Shown: positions 36,076 through 47,800 of the stretch, one piece after another | Layout: the number at the start of each line of letters is the position of its first letter | How positions within the stretch are numbered: the stretch's first letter is position 1 | Assembly: GCA_903813345.2 (NCBI GenBank) | Contig: CAIIXF020000011.1 | Span: 13,065,754-13,129,753 of the forward strand | DNA from: Owenia fusiformis | Lineage: Eukaryota; Annelida; Polychaeta; Sabellida; Oweniidae | Reading direction: 5' to 3' | DNA length: 64,000 nucleotides | Made by a program: the position numbers and the translations under genes | The notes under the pieces: generated by a model | What the model saw: the letters and a program-made list of their open reading frames with translations, nothing else | What the model was told of the DNA's origin: nothing | Database searches by the model: none

Positions 36076-36519
36076 GATTTGAACTGTAAATTGTTGGCAC
36101 CATGGACAAGAAACTACTATTTACTTCCATTCAAATCGACCTACACTCCCGGCCTACACTTCCAGTCTAAGCCGGGTGGTCCCAGCGGGTCACTTAAATT
36201 CCCCCTCGAACAGTATGTCCACTGCCCAGCAGTATTTATATATCATATATTTGAAATGGATTGGGAAACACTGCTATAGAATCATGGGTATGCCAAACTG
36301 TTTGGGATCGTTGCAAGCGACATCTTTTCAAGTTATATGCACAAATAACCATGCAATTATAAAATTCCGGACCAAAATTCCTTCTCTTGTTTTCGCGAAT
36401 TTGCTTCAGATATAGCTGATATCATCATGCTTTGTACTTTGGGCGCTTCTTGCTATTAGAATTATTTGGAAAATAATATTGCTAAGTTGTTAGCCAGGGG
36501 GTCGTTTCTCGAAACTTAT

Positions 36520-36850
36520 CGTTATTCAGGTCCGTAGGGAGACCCCCCCCCAATCTTGACTAAAAACATTTTAACCCGCCTTTCCGCCAATCATGCGAAC
36601 CCCCAAATTTTTCACTTGTCTTATGATTTTGCTCTTGCAATTGTTTGGCAAAGTTAAAACTTTAAATTCCAGCAAACTGGCAAAAATTAATAAAAAGGAC
36701 CAAAAATAAGCAAATTTGGCAAAATTTAAGCAAATTTGGCAGATATCAAGCAAATTTGAAAAATTTTCACCAAATTCAGCGTTAGGTGGCTTCAAAAAAA
36801 TGCTGCCGAAAATATTCGAACACCCTCCTGTCAAATCCTGGCTACGCCAC
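36520..36850. other. Decayed transposon-like sequence
   Basis: A C-tract near 36543 follows GGTCCGTAGGG, and the stretch ends CTGGCTACGCCACTG, an end motif I associate with widespread invertebrate DNA elements. In between is a short repeat of GCAAATTTGGCA. Boundaries are not defined. Confidence 0.35.
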
Positions 36851-37939
36851 TGTTACTAACGAATCGTTAATAGCGAATCATGGATTCGTTTCTCACCCAT
36901 TCTCAATAAGAATGCAAAATAGGTGACCCAGGGCTCAATCTCAGCATTTACATTACCAACATCACTTTTTGTTGTATATATAAATAGTATATATGACCCT
37001 CTACCTAGCACGTTTGTAATATATGATTTCTCAGTAACACATATTTTATTATATGTACTAGAATAGGGCTATTCATCAGTTACGTGACTGTCGCCATATC
37101 AAAAATCAGGATTGTATGGTGCCATTAGAGAATTTTTCATGCATAACATCCCATATAAAGTGGTGTATTATACACAAGGCGATCCCAGCTTCTGGTTAAA
37201 TGACAGAAACTATCATTTTGACATTTTAACCATGTTGAAACTGTTCCTTGACCAATGTCGCCAGACTTTTTTATATCAACCCCCCTGTGCTATAAATCAT
37301 ATAAAAACTGGTGAAAATTAATGTTTCATATGTGCCATATACGTATCTGGATTCCAATTTGAATACTTAATAGAAAGTCGTAAAAGTTGATATTTGAAAC
37401 GTTGAGATTTTGGGGCCAGAAAATTATAATTCCCGTTTTTCATGAAGTTATAGATAAGAAAATCATTTACGTGATCATAGTTTTCACAGGCAATAAGTGT
37501 CTGAGCAAATTAATGTTATATCACCTTATTGTATGGTAGGAGTGATCCTTGTTGATCAGTATTTTTAACTAAATTGACATTGTTTGAATATAATACAGCC
37601 AGCAAAAGGGTATTTGCATCATTTACGACACCATCATTTACGATACCTAGTAGTACGAAAATAACGGTTACCATACTCCTAGCTCTGAATAAAGTTTATA
37701 AAGCGGGAAATTTGAGTATTCATATTCATTTGAATCTGAATAAAGAAACACTACCACCTTTGTAGAGTAAATCCACACAATTTAAGGTATATATCGCTCT
37801 TGTAAAACGAAGATGTAGTGTTAATTTGATGTTATCTATGGCATAAAGACAGTCAGTATAAATGTGAAGATGAATATAAAAACACTTTTCTATCATTCAA
37901 TTTGAATTGAAGCTATAGTCTTGCGTTTTCTATGTCATA

Positions 37940-37966
37940 AATTACGTTACCATAGGTAACGTAATT
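37940..37966. repeat. AATTACGTTACC palindrome
   Basis: Perfect 12 bp arms (AATTACGTTACC / GGTAACGTAATT) around a 3-base centre. It is formed by two of the TTACGTTAC words that recur through the surrounding element. Confidence 0.85.
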
Positions 37967-38045
37967 GATAAATTCTATTGCACACATTTTCTGTCGTCAA
38001 ATCTTTACAGGTATGTTCATTTATCAACGTGTATACTTTTCGTAG

Positions 38046-38605
38046 ATGGGAAAGCATCCTGCTGAAATTCAAAAAGACTATAGTGATAGGAAAAAGCACC
38101 AAAAAGAGCGTGCTCGGGTTCATAAATGCATTGTCTCAATAGCTGAGTGCACTATCTGAAAAAGATAAAGACCATAAAAGAAAAAATTATGTCATTGCGC
38201 CTGAGACATGTTATGTTAGTCTCAGATAGCGTAATAATACAGGAGACAAATCAAAAAGAAGAGAGACTGTTAGCAATGACCCAAGTAATGCCGATAACAA
38301 TGATTGTGACCGTGTTTATGGCAGTGGTACAAGTAACACACAATTAATAGTTCATATAAATTTTGCCTGGAATTTTGCAAAAAGGACATGAATGGCTCTT
38401 TAGAAAACGGATAAGTAGAACTTGGGGACGTACGTACCCATAAAAAAACAAAGCTCCCTGAACATAGATAAACATGGAAAAAACAATCACAAATCATTCC
38501 AAAGGATCTCACAGAAGCAGAGAAAAATAGAACCAAGGGTCCAAGCACGCCAAAAACACCAAAGAGTGCAGGGGAAAAGTGATGCGATGCAAACTTTAAC
38601 ATAGT
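38046..38605 (+). pseudogene. Broken coding-like stretch, Lys/Arg-rich, inside the 3.4 kb element
   Basis: Starting at ATG 38046 the sequence reads MGKHPAEIQKDYSDRKKHQK and onward for 34 codons to a stop, then continues coding-like in another frame (ALSEKDKDHKRKN) and later near 38420-38600 (KQRKIEPRVQARQKHQRVQG). The xxPAExQxxYxxRKK start followed by a basic helix resembles N-termini of transposon-associated proteins I have seen across invertebrates and fish. At least two frame changes are needed, so it is dead. The family call is tentative. Confidence 0.35.
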
Positions 38606-40295
38606 GATATCCCTAGGGTTGAGGAGAAGATTAGTACGAGGAAAACACGTAGTTGAAGAGTTGAAGCAGACGCAACATGACTGGCGGGGAAATGCCTGAA
38701 AGAGTGTTCAAGTCTAGTTGATATAATATGACTAAAGGCGATGGAAGGTGATGCAAGCTTAAGGGCCTTGCTTGGCTGGACAAAAATGAAATGAGTACTC
38801 GACGTTTACCACAAGCAAAGGAATATAAATGTGTTGAAGCAAATAAACAGTGTTAAAAGCGCCCTGCACAAAAGTGAAACAAACCAGGAATGACATACAA
38901 GAAGAGACAACATAGCTATCCAAGAGTATTCTGACAGGGCCATCATGCAGACTGAGAGTGGAGATAAAGAGCTACATCTTGGCGATTTTTTCACTGCAGT
39001 TTACAATTACTGTTGGTATGTCGAAAAGGCACTGATGATAATAAATACTATTTTTTAAGAAAAGAAGAATCTCCAATGGTCTCTAGAATGTTACGTTATT
39101 TGGCTGAGAGTCTCAGATTTTGAGTGTGTAGTAGAGGAGTCAATTCCAACAGGGAAGTTTAAAGGGCTATTTAAACTCTAGATCTGTGTCCTGAGATTCA
39201 AACTCGTGTTCTATGGGATTTATATGTCCAAGCTAGGATTAAGTAACGTTTTCAGGAGTTCATATGTACCTATGATATTAGAGGAGACACTGAATGTTGT
39301 TACTTTTTGACGATAATCACAAATTATATAGTATAGTTTTGATCTTGCGATTGTAAGTTTTGTAATCACTTACGTTACAAAGGATTTAGCATTACAAATG
39401 TGAAGAAAGACTAAGTCCCTTTAATCCTGTATATCCATTCCAACATATAGCGTATGTGACAATATATTGATTCATTACGTGTTTTGTGCATAAATAATGG
39501 TTGTGTTAGCTTTAATGTTTCTATTGCAAAAGTTAGTTCATTTCCCCATCATTTACGTTACTTGATGGTCCACTGAACTATGTTTGTTTTAAATGTTACT
39601 ATTGGTTAAAATGCAGTGTAAACATGATAAAAGAAGCACCAGTTGATGGTTTAACCATGATCACATATGATATGACTCATTCTACGATGTTACTATTTTT
39701 GGATCATATACGTTACCAAGGGTGTAACGATATACAAAATTCAAATAGATTTTGTATGGCATATCAAACACCAAGATATGGCTATCAATTGATTCTGAAC
39801 ACTATTTCTAATCAGAAAAGAAAGATAAATTTAATGTTAACAGACTGATTTTCTATAAAATTGGAATGACATGTAGCACTTAGGTTTTGTTTCTGAAAAG
39901 GAATAATAAGTCACATGTAATTGTTGACTTCAATGTGAATTCTTTCCACTTATGTCTCTTCAAAATGCCTGATGTATGATTTAGTATTAAGACAAAATAT
40001 ATCCTTATTGTTAGGAACAAAAACAGACATGAGAATAATGTGTTGAATGAAAATATAGGTCTCTTGCTACGACAACCCTCTATAACGTAAATGACAGAGA
40101 CTTACTTTTTTAAATAAACACTAGATAAGCTTCAACATGTGACTTTTCCATGAAGGGGTATGAGATTGATGAAGATATTTTGACTTTAGATACTTAACAT
40201 ATATTCAAATAAAAATACATCAACTTTAAACCATTCAAAGCTACTTTAATTTTCGTCAGATTCATACCTGGAATTTGCATTCTTATTGAGAATGG

Positions 40296-41369
40296 ATGTT
40301 CTATGGACATCGCATTGTTAATGGAATAGCTTGACCCACATTCGTACTCGTTCAATCAAACATCCATACATTCGGACGGCACATTGCCTTTAGGTGGCAT
40401 ATAACTCTGTTTATTTTTTCGTAAAGCCACTCAGTAAAATAATGATTTCTGTGCACCCTGATGTCCAATCAAGATCATTCGAGTATCTATGTGTTCCTGA
40501 CACGTTTGGGCATCCGGGAATGACAACGTCTACCCAAAGTTTGCACGCTATATTGACGTAATCTATGAGTGAAATCGGAAAAACAAAACAGTGTGATATT
40601 TTTTCAAGATTGCTTATAACAACTATTTACAAAAATGTTCCCGAGACACAAATCTATTCAGGTAAAGGTTTGTCAGTTTTAATGTCAGAAAGCCCCAATG
40701 AGACAATATACCCAGAGAAATCCCGGAAGACTGCAGATTCCATGCAATGTTTTACGTTCATGTAAACAAGTAAAGTACATCTAATCACCATATGAAACAA
40801 AGTTTTATTGATTTAATACACTCAAAAATAAAGTTTGCTCTCAAATTGGAAAGTTCATAAAACATGAACCTCGCCTTTGTTTTCCCAATTCCAAAAGCAG
40901 GCTACAAAAAATCTTGAGACAACGCTTGTAAAGTTAATTATATGTTTAACGGCCTATTGAGTGCATGTATCTAATCAAATGTGTGACATACCCATAAGAT
41001 CGTAGATCAGAATTCTAAGTCTAAATTGTAATTTGGATTCGTAAGAAGTATTTCTGTTTTAAACTGACCTTTGCTGTCTGGAAAAGATCAATATTCATAG
41101 ACCGGGATGTTGGAAAGCTCTGTGTATTTTGAATGACCTGCATTTGTACTGCGACATGATCAAATAGAGAAAAGTTGATGAATTCCAAACGCCTATCTAC
41201 TGAGTATACTTTCTAAAAGTATTTCAATGTTTAAAAAATCTATTCAAATGTTTCATTTTTTAAATGATCTATCTTTTGCTTTCACCGAACTTCTACGTGT
41301 GACTTAAAGATGCATTATGTCATAGGTATACGTAAGAAAGCTCATCTACGCAAGATCTACTACTCTAAC
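40296..41369. other. No confident gene; one 66-codon frame
   Basis: A plus-strand ATG frame at 40565-40765 begins MSEIGKTKQCDIFSRLLITT but has no recognisable domain. Just before 41369 the sequence is open for some distance and may be the flank into which the CACTA-like element inserted. Confidence 0.3.
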
Positions 41370-43201
41370 CACAGCGAAAAATGGTGTAATATCCTATAGT
41401 TTCCGTACGTATCGCAAATCCCGGATATTTGAGGTATCCTTGAATAACCTAAAATATACCGATACTTCGAACATCCGGAAATATCCTCAAAGGGATATTT
41501 TTGGATACTCCAAGTTTCCAACTTTCAACATATCCGAATTAAGGATATTTCAGGATAGTTGACTACCCTAGTATCCAGAAATTTTTTTAAGTATCCGGAA
41601 TATTGATTCCTGGAAATTATGCTAGTACATAAATTATAACGTTCAATTAACAATTTTAGTGTCATTGAAACATTTGTTTCCCCATATAGAATGTGGAATA
41701 TCTTGTATGAATTTCTGCAGTGAAACAACATTCTCCTCGTGATATCTTAACTGCTCAAAATGGCTGCCATCGAAAAACTTGTGTTTGGGAAATTCAGACA
41801 TATGTAAGACAGGAAATTCATGATGACCGAAGATTACATCGTCAATAAGCTGATCTTCGAAGAAAAGTTTGCTTCTAAGCATGGAAGATAATATTAAATA
41901 AAGTTCCTGGGATATTGTCTAAAATATATCTATTCTTAAATGTTAAGGTTTTAAGTATTATTCTTTTCAAATTCTATTACTGTTAAATCATATATCTGCT
42001 TCATATGGGCTTATGAGCCTTTTGCAGATTATCGACATAGACATAGACACCGATACTTCGAATATCCGGAAATATCCTCGAAAGGATATTTTTGGGTACT
42101 CCAACTTGTGTTTGTTTGGGAAATTCAATCAACGATTTCATCGACAATAAGCTGCGCTTCGAAGAAAAGTTTGCTTCTAAGCATGGAGGGTATATTAACG
42201 TTTATAACAACTAAAGTAGAAACAACATTTCCTTCATGTCAACTGATTTGTTTCAATAATACCGTGAATCTGTCGAATTTTAGCTTGTACATTTCGTAGT
42301 TTTCTCATTATATCTGGCTTCGGTCGTACTTTCAAGATATAAACGTGAATTCATCTTGTAGAGAATCTTATGAACTTTACTAGGAAACTTTTGTTTACTA
42401 CATTTCGATATTCGTAGACACTGAAAATGGCTTTTAAATAAGGTAACAAACACAAATATTAGTCGCCATTAAAACATTGCAATCAAACCGGAAGTTTGCT
42501 CTCTGACGTCCGCGCGCTATCAATAAATTGAGACGAAATATCGTTACAACTTACAACGTTATCAATGCCCCTAATTTAAACATCGAGCATTTTCCTACAA
42601 GTCGAAATTCAAATTATTGAACACACAATGATCAGCATGGCAGCCACATCAGTTCCTAAGTGAAGAAGGACGTCAAGTAGGAGATGTAAAAGTAGCAGAA
42701 CAGCCTAAGTACATCGATGTGGTCATTGTTATACATCCTTGTGATCAGATGTTTTAATGCTTACACCTATCGTACATCTCATTTGTATTGATGAGATAAT
42801 AAACTGTACGTATTTAAATGCGTCATTTCGTGTTTAGTTTGTTAGGTAATATGAACGAAAATCTCCTTGCAATCCCGACCGTATTCGTGAATATCCCAAA
42901 AATATTACGAACTGTATCCCTAAATATCCCGGAAAATTGTTGAATATTCAGCTATATTTGTGAGTATTCGAATCATATATTAGTCATACCCTTAAGAATA
43001 CGCGAAAAGACGTGATGTATATCAGTAGTATCCAGAACTATGGATATTTCAGGATACCAGTGTTCCGTCTCTCACTAATATCCGTGAATCTCCAAAATCG
43101 CGATACTTAGAGTATTTGTCACGGATTCTTAAGGATACGTTCCATATCACTATAATATTTCGCAAATATCCAGGCAGGATATTGTATCATTTTTCGCTGT
43201 G
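41370..43201. mobile_element. CACTA/EnSpm-like non-autonomous transposon
   Basis: Terminal inverted repeats of 26 bp start CACAGCGAAAAATG and end in its complement, with three mismatches. They are flanked by a 3 bp direct repeat AAC (41367-41369 and 43202-43204), the duplication length of CACTA/EnSpm elements. About 250-350 bp inside each end is crowded with GGATAT/ATATCC words, including ATCCGGAAATATCC, like the subterminal binding-site arrays of that superfamily. Length is 1832 bp and no transposase is visible. A protein-like minus frame lies at 41643-41882. Confidence 0.75.
41643..41882 (-). CDS. Unidentified 79-codon frame inside the CACTA-like element
   Basis: Starts at ATG 41880-41882 with MLRSKLFFEDQLIDDVIFGH and reads plausibly as protein, including FPKHKFFDGSHFEQLRYHEE. 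Part of the same sequence recurs, shortened, at about 42107-42190 (CTTGTGTTTG...AAGTTTGCTTCTAAGCATGG), so the element contains an internal partial duplication of this frame. It may be a captured host exon or a leftover of an element-encoded protein. No family recognised. Confidence 0.3.
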   Translation of the reverse strand: MLRSKLFFEDQLIDDVIFGHHEFPVLHMSEFPKHKFFDGSHFEQLRYHEENVVSLQKFIQDIPHSIWGNKCFNDTKIVN

Positions 43202-43319
43202 AACCGATCCAGACGAAACTGGGAATCCTACAGAAAACAACGGAATTATTGTACATCACTTCGTAGGATTTCAGTCAACAACTTTTTTTGGACAAGTGTG
43301 TAAATGGCCCTATTCTATT

Positions 43320-44340
43320 CTATTAGATCTGATCACGACACCAGCTAATTTAAACCTAGTGTCACTTCAATAATCCATAATCATCCAAGTAGCTCTACAT
43401 CTCAGTTTAACTTTAAACCTGTGACAGGTGATGCTGTCCAGCATAAACTTCGAAACACGATCGAACCCCAGGAAAGCAACTGGGGAAGACAGGATCCCCC
43501 CCCCAAAATCATCAAAATTGGAGCTGACATTCTTGCCCATTCACTTACACCCATTGTAAACAAATCATTAATGACTTCCAAATTTCCTTCTGGCATGAAG
43601 CCAGCTGAAGTTTCTCCCATTTATAAAAAGAAGGACGATCTAGCTATAGGTAACTATAGACCTGTGAGTATCCTGAACTGCTTATCTAAAGTTCAGGAAG
43701 GTATTATTTTTGATCAACTTACCTGTTATTTTGATAATATTTTATCGCCACTACTTAGTGCTTTCAGGAAGGAGTATAGCTGCCAGTCTGTGTTACTAAA
43801 ATTATTTGAAGACTGGAAGCTTGCCCTTGATAATAACAAAGTGATAGGTACGGTGATAAAGGACCTGTCAAAAGCGTTTGACTGTTTACCGCATGATATT
43901 TTAATAGCCAAACTCACCGCCTATGGAGTTAGTGACTCAGCTACTTCTCTCTTGAAAAGTTACCTCTCTGACAGGCCACAGAGAGTACAAATTTCAAATT
44001 CAACTAGCTCATGGCAGACCATATTGAAAGGCATCCCTCAGGGAAGTATTCTACCAAGGACTATGAGTCTGATAATGATACTCTTTTAGACAAATCAGGC
44101 CTGCCCACCTTAACTCTAGGTAGACAAAGGCAGATAGCAATACTGTAACACATGGCAGACACTCTTTTAGAGTTGATTTTATATGGAACAATCTACCCAA
44201 TGACCTCAGAATTTTTGTATCTCTAACAGAGTTCAAAAAAACTAATTAAATCATGGAACGGTGAAAACTGTAAATGTGCAATATGTAAATGTAAAATGTA
44301 AATCTTTCAGATTCCTTATGTCACTATGTAAATTATTTTA
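43320..44340 (+). mobile_element. LINE fragment, reverse transcriptase of the CR1/L2/jockey-like group
   Basis: The open frame through 43421-44089 (already open upstream from about 43330, reading FKPVTGDAVQHKL) encodes reverse-transcriptase blocks in order: YRPVSILNCLSKV, a FRKEYSCQSVLLKLFEDWKL block, DLSKAFDCLPHDIL with the first catalytic Asp, and GIPQGSIL. The element is 5' truncated: no endonuclease is present. After GSIL there is a jump straight to SGLPTL, so the YADD region and much of the thumb are deleted. A second jump leads to the usual C-terminal WNNLPNDLR...FKK, with one frame change before IKSWNGENCKC and stop TAA near 44299-44301. A TGTAAA-rich tail follows. Confidence 0.85.
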
Positions 44341-44375
44341 GCATGACATATGATATTTTATGAGGTTATATTATG

Positions 44376-44800
44376 GTTTTTATAATAAGCCCCGCCCCTT
44401 TCCTCTTTTTTATAATAGGCCACGCCTCTTTTCTCGGTTTTTATAATAGGCCACGCCCCTTTCTTCGTTTTTATAATAGGCCACGCCTCTTTTTCGATTT
44501 TTATGATAAGCCACGCCCCTTTCTTCGTTTTTTATAATAGGCCACGCCTCTTTTCTCGGTTTTTCTAATAGGCCACGCCCCTTTCTTCGTTTTTATAATA
44601 GGCCACGCCTCTTTTTCGATTTTTATGATAAGCCACGCCCCTTTCTCGATTTTTTAGAATAGGCCACGCCTCTTTTTCGGTTTTTATTATAAGCCCCGCC
44701 CCTTTCCTCTTTTTTCTAATAGGCCACGCCTCTTTTCTCGGTTTTTCTAAAAGGCCACGCCCCTTTCTTCGTTTTTATAATAGGCCACGCCTCTTTTTCT
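44376..44800. repeat. ~30 bp GC-box satellite, reverse-orientation block
   Basis: Monomers run as TTTTTATAATAGGCCACGCC followed by TCTTTTTCG or CCTTTCTTCG, the reverse complement of the main array. The switch occurs near 44790-44815, where CCTCTTTTT-CTATTAC-AAAAAAGAGG forms a palindromic junction. Confidence 0.95.
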
Positions 44801-47800
44801 ATTACAAAAAAGAGGAAAGGGGCGGGGCTTATCATAAAAATCGAAAAAGAGGCGTGGCCTATTATAAAAACGAAGAAAGGGGCGTGGCCTATTAGAAAGA
44901 CCGAGAAAAGAGGCGTGGCCTATTATAAAAAACGAAGAAAGGGGCGTGGCTAATCGTAAAAATCGAGAAAGAGGCGTGGTCTATTATAAAAAACGAAGAA
45001 AGGGGAGTGGCTTATCATAAAAATCGAAAAAGAGGCGTGGCCTATTATAAAAAAGAGGAAAGGGGCGGGGCTTATCATAAAAACCAAGAAAGAGGCGTGG
45101 CCTATTAGGAAAAAGAGGAAAGGGGCGGGGCTTATCATAAAAATCGAGAAAGAGGCGTGGCCTTTTATTAAAAAACGAAGAAAGGGGCGTGGCTAATCGT
45201 AAAAATCGAGAAAGAGGCGTGGTCTATTATAAAAAACGAAGAAAGGGGAGTGGCTTATCATAAAAATCGAAAAAGAGGCGTGGCCTATTATAAAAACGAA
45301 GAAAGGGGCGTGGCCTATTATATAAAAGAGGAAAGGGGCGGGGCTTATCATAAAAATCGAAAAAGAGGCGTGGCCTATTAGAAAAACCGAGAAAAGAGGC
45401 GTGGCCTATTATAAAAAACGAAGAAAGGGGCGTGGCTTATCATAAAAATCGAAAAAGAGGCGTGGCATCTTAGGAAAAAGAGAAAAGGGGCGGGGCTTAT
45501 CATAAAAATCGAGAAAGAGGCGTGGTCTATTATAAAAAACGAAGAAAGGGGAGTGGCTAATCGTAAAAATCGAGAAAGAGGCGTGGTCTATTATAAAAAA
45601 CGAAGAAAGGGGAGTGGCTTATCATAAAAATCGAAAAAGAGGCGTGGCCTATTATAAAAACGAAGAAAGGGGCGTGGCCTATTAGAAAAACCGAGAAAAG
45701 AGGCGTGGCCTATTATAAAAAACGAAGAAAGGGGAGTGGCTTATCATAAAAATCGAAAAAGAGGCGTGGTCTATTATAAAAAACGAAGAAAGGGGAGTGG
45801 CTTATCATAAAAATCGAAAAAGAGGCGTGGCCTATTATAAAAACGAAGAAAGGGGCGTGGCCTATTATATAAAAGAGGAAAGGGGCGGGGCTTATCATAA
45901 AAATCGAAAAAGAGGCGTGGCCTATTAGAAAAACCGAGAAAAGAGGCGTGGCCTATTATAGAAAACAAAGAAAGGGGCGTGGCTTATCATAAAAATCGAA
46001 AAAGAGGCGTGGCATCTTAGGAAAAAGAGGAAAGGGGCGGGGCTTATCATAAAAATCGAGAAAGAGGCGTGGTCTATTATAAAAAACGAAGAAAGGGGAG
46101 TGGCTAATCGTAAAAATCGAGAAAGAGGCGTGGTCTATTATAAAAAACGAAGAAAGGGGAGTGGCTAATCGTAAAAATCGAGAAAGAGGCGTGGTCTATT
46201 ATAAAAAACGAAGAAAGGGGAGTGGCTTATCATAAAAATCGAAAAAGAGGCGTGGCCTATTATAAAAACGAAGAAAGGGGCGTGGCCTATTAGAAAAACC
46301 GAGAAAAGAGGCGTGGCCTATTATAAAAAAGAGGAAAGGGGCGGGGCTTATCATAAAAACCGAAAAATAGGCGTGGCCTATTATAAAAACGAAGAAAGGG
46401 GCGTGGCCTGTTAGAAAAACCGAGAAAAGAGGCATGGTCTATTATAAAAAACGAAGAAAGGGGCGTGGCTTATCATAAAAATCGAAAAAGAGGCGTGGCC
46501 TATTATAAAAACGAAAAAAGGGGCGTGGCCTATTATAAAAACCGAGAAAAGAGGCGCGGCCTTTTATAAAAAAGAGGAAAGGGGCGGGGCTTATCATAAA
46601 AACCAAGAAAGAGGCGTGGCCTATTAGAAAAAAGAGGAAAGGGGCGGGGCTTATCATAAAAATCGAAAAAGAGGCGTGGCCTATTAGAAAAAAGAGGAAA
46701 GGGGCGGGGCTTATCATAAAAATCGAGAAAGAGGCGTGGCCTATTATAAAAAGCGAAGAAAGGGGCGTGGCTTATCATAAAAATCGAAAAAGAGGCGTGG
46801 CCTATTATAAAAAACGAAGAAAGGGGCGGGGCCTATCATAAAAACCAAGAAAGAGGCGTGGCCTATTATTAAAAACGAAGAAAGGGGCGTGGCTTATCGT
46901 TAAAATCGAGAAAGAGGCTTGGCCTATTACAAAAAACGAAGAAAGGGGCGTGGCCTATCATAAAAAACGAAGAAAGGGGCGTGGCCTATTATAAAAAACG
47001 AAGAAAGGGGCGTGGCTTATCATAAAAATCGAAAAAGAGGCGTTGCCTATTATAAAAACGAAGAAAGGGGCGGGGCTTATCATAAAAACCGAAAAAGAGG
47101 CGTGGCCTATTCTTAAAAACGAAGAAAGGGGCGGGGATTATCATTAAAAATTGAAAAAGAGGCGTGGCCTATTATAAAAAGCGAAGAAAGGGGCGTGGCT
47201 TATCATAAAAATCGAAAAAGAGGCGTGGCCTATTATAAAAAACGAAGAAAGGGGCGGGGCCTATTATAAAAACCAAGAAAGAGGCGTGGCCTATTATAAA
47301 AAACGAAGAAAGGGGCGTGGCCTATTATAAAAAACGAAGAAAGGGGCGTGGCTTATCATAAAAATCGAAAAAGAGGCGTGGCCTATTATAAAAACCGAGA
47401 AAGAGGCGTGGCCTATTATAAAAACCGAGAAAGAGGCGTGGCCTATTATAAAAAACGAGAAAAGAGGCGTGGCCTATTAGAAAAAACGAAGAAAGGGGCG
47501 GGGCTTATCATAAAAACCGAGAAAGAGGCGTGGCCTATTATAAAAACCGAGAAAAGAGGCGTGGCCTATTATAAAAACGAAGAAAGGGGCGGGGCTTTTC
47601 ATAAAAACCGAAAAAGAGGCGTGGCCTATTCTTAAAAACGAAGAAAGGGGCGTGGCTTATCATTAAAAATTGAAAAAGAGGCGTGGCCTATTATAAAAAG
47701 CGTAGAAAGGGGCGTGGCTTATCATAAAAATCGAAAAAGAGGCGTGGCCTATTATAAAAAACGAAGAAAGGGGCGGGGCTTATCATAAAAACCGAGAAAG

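Larger units (their letters stand above)
36897..40295. mobile_element. Unclassified ~3.4 kb element bounded by a perfect 22 bp inverted repeat
   Basis: CCATTCTCAATAAGAATGCA(AA) at 36897-36918 recurs exactly inverted at 40274-40295. Each end is itself a hairpin (CATTCT-CAATA-AGAATG). The interior repeatedly carries TTACGTTAC or TTACGA/TAACGTAA words (near 37627, 37642, 37941, 37955, 39370, 39554, 39708, 40083), which could be binding sites of a lost transposase. Decayed coding-like sequence lies at 38046-38605. No target duplication was found, so class is unknown. Confidence 0.5.
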
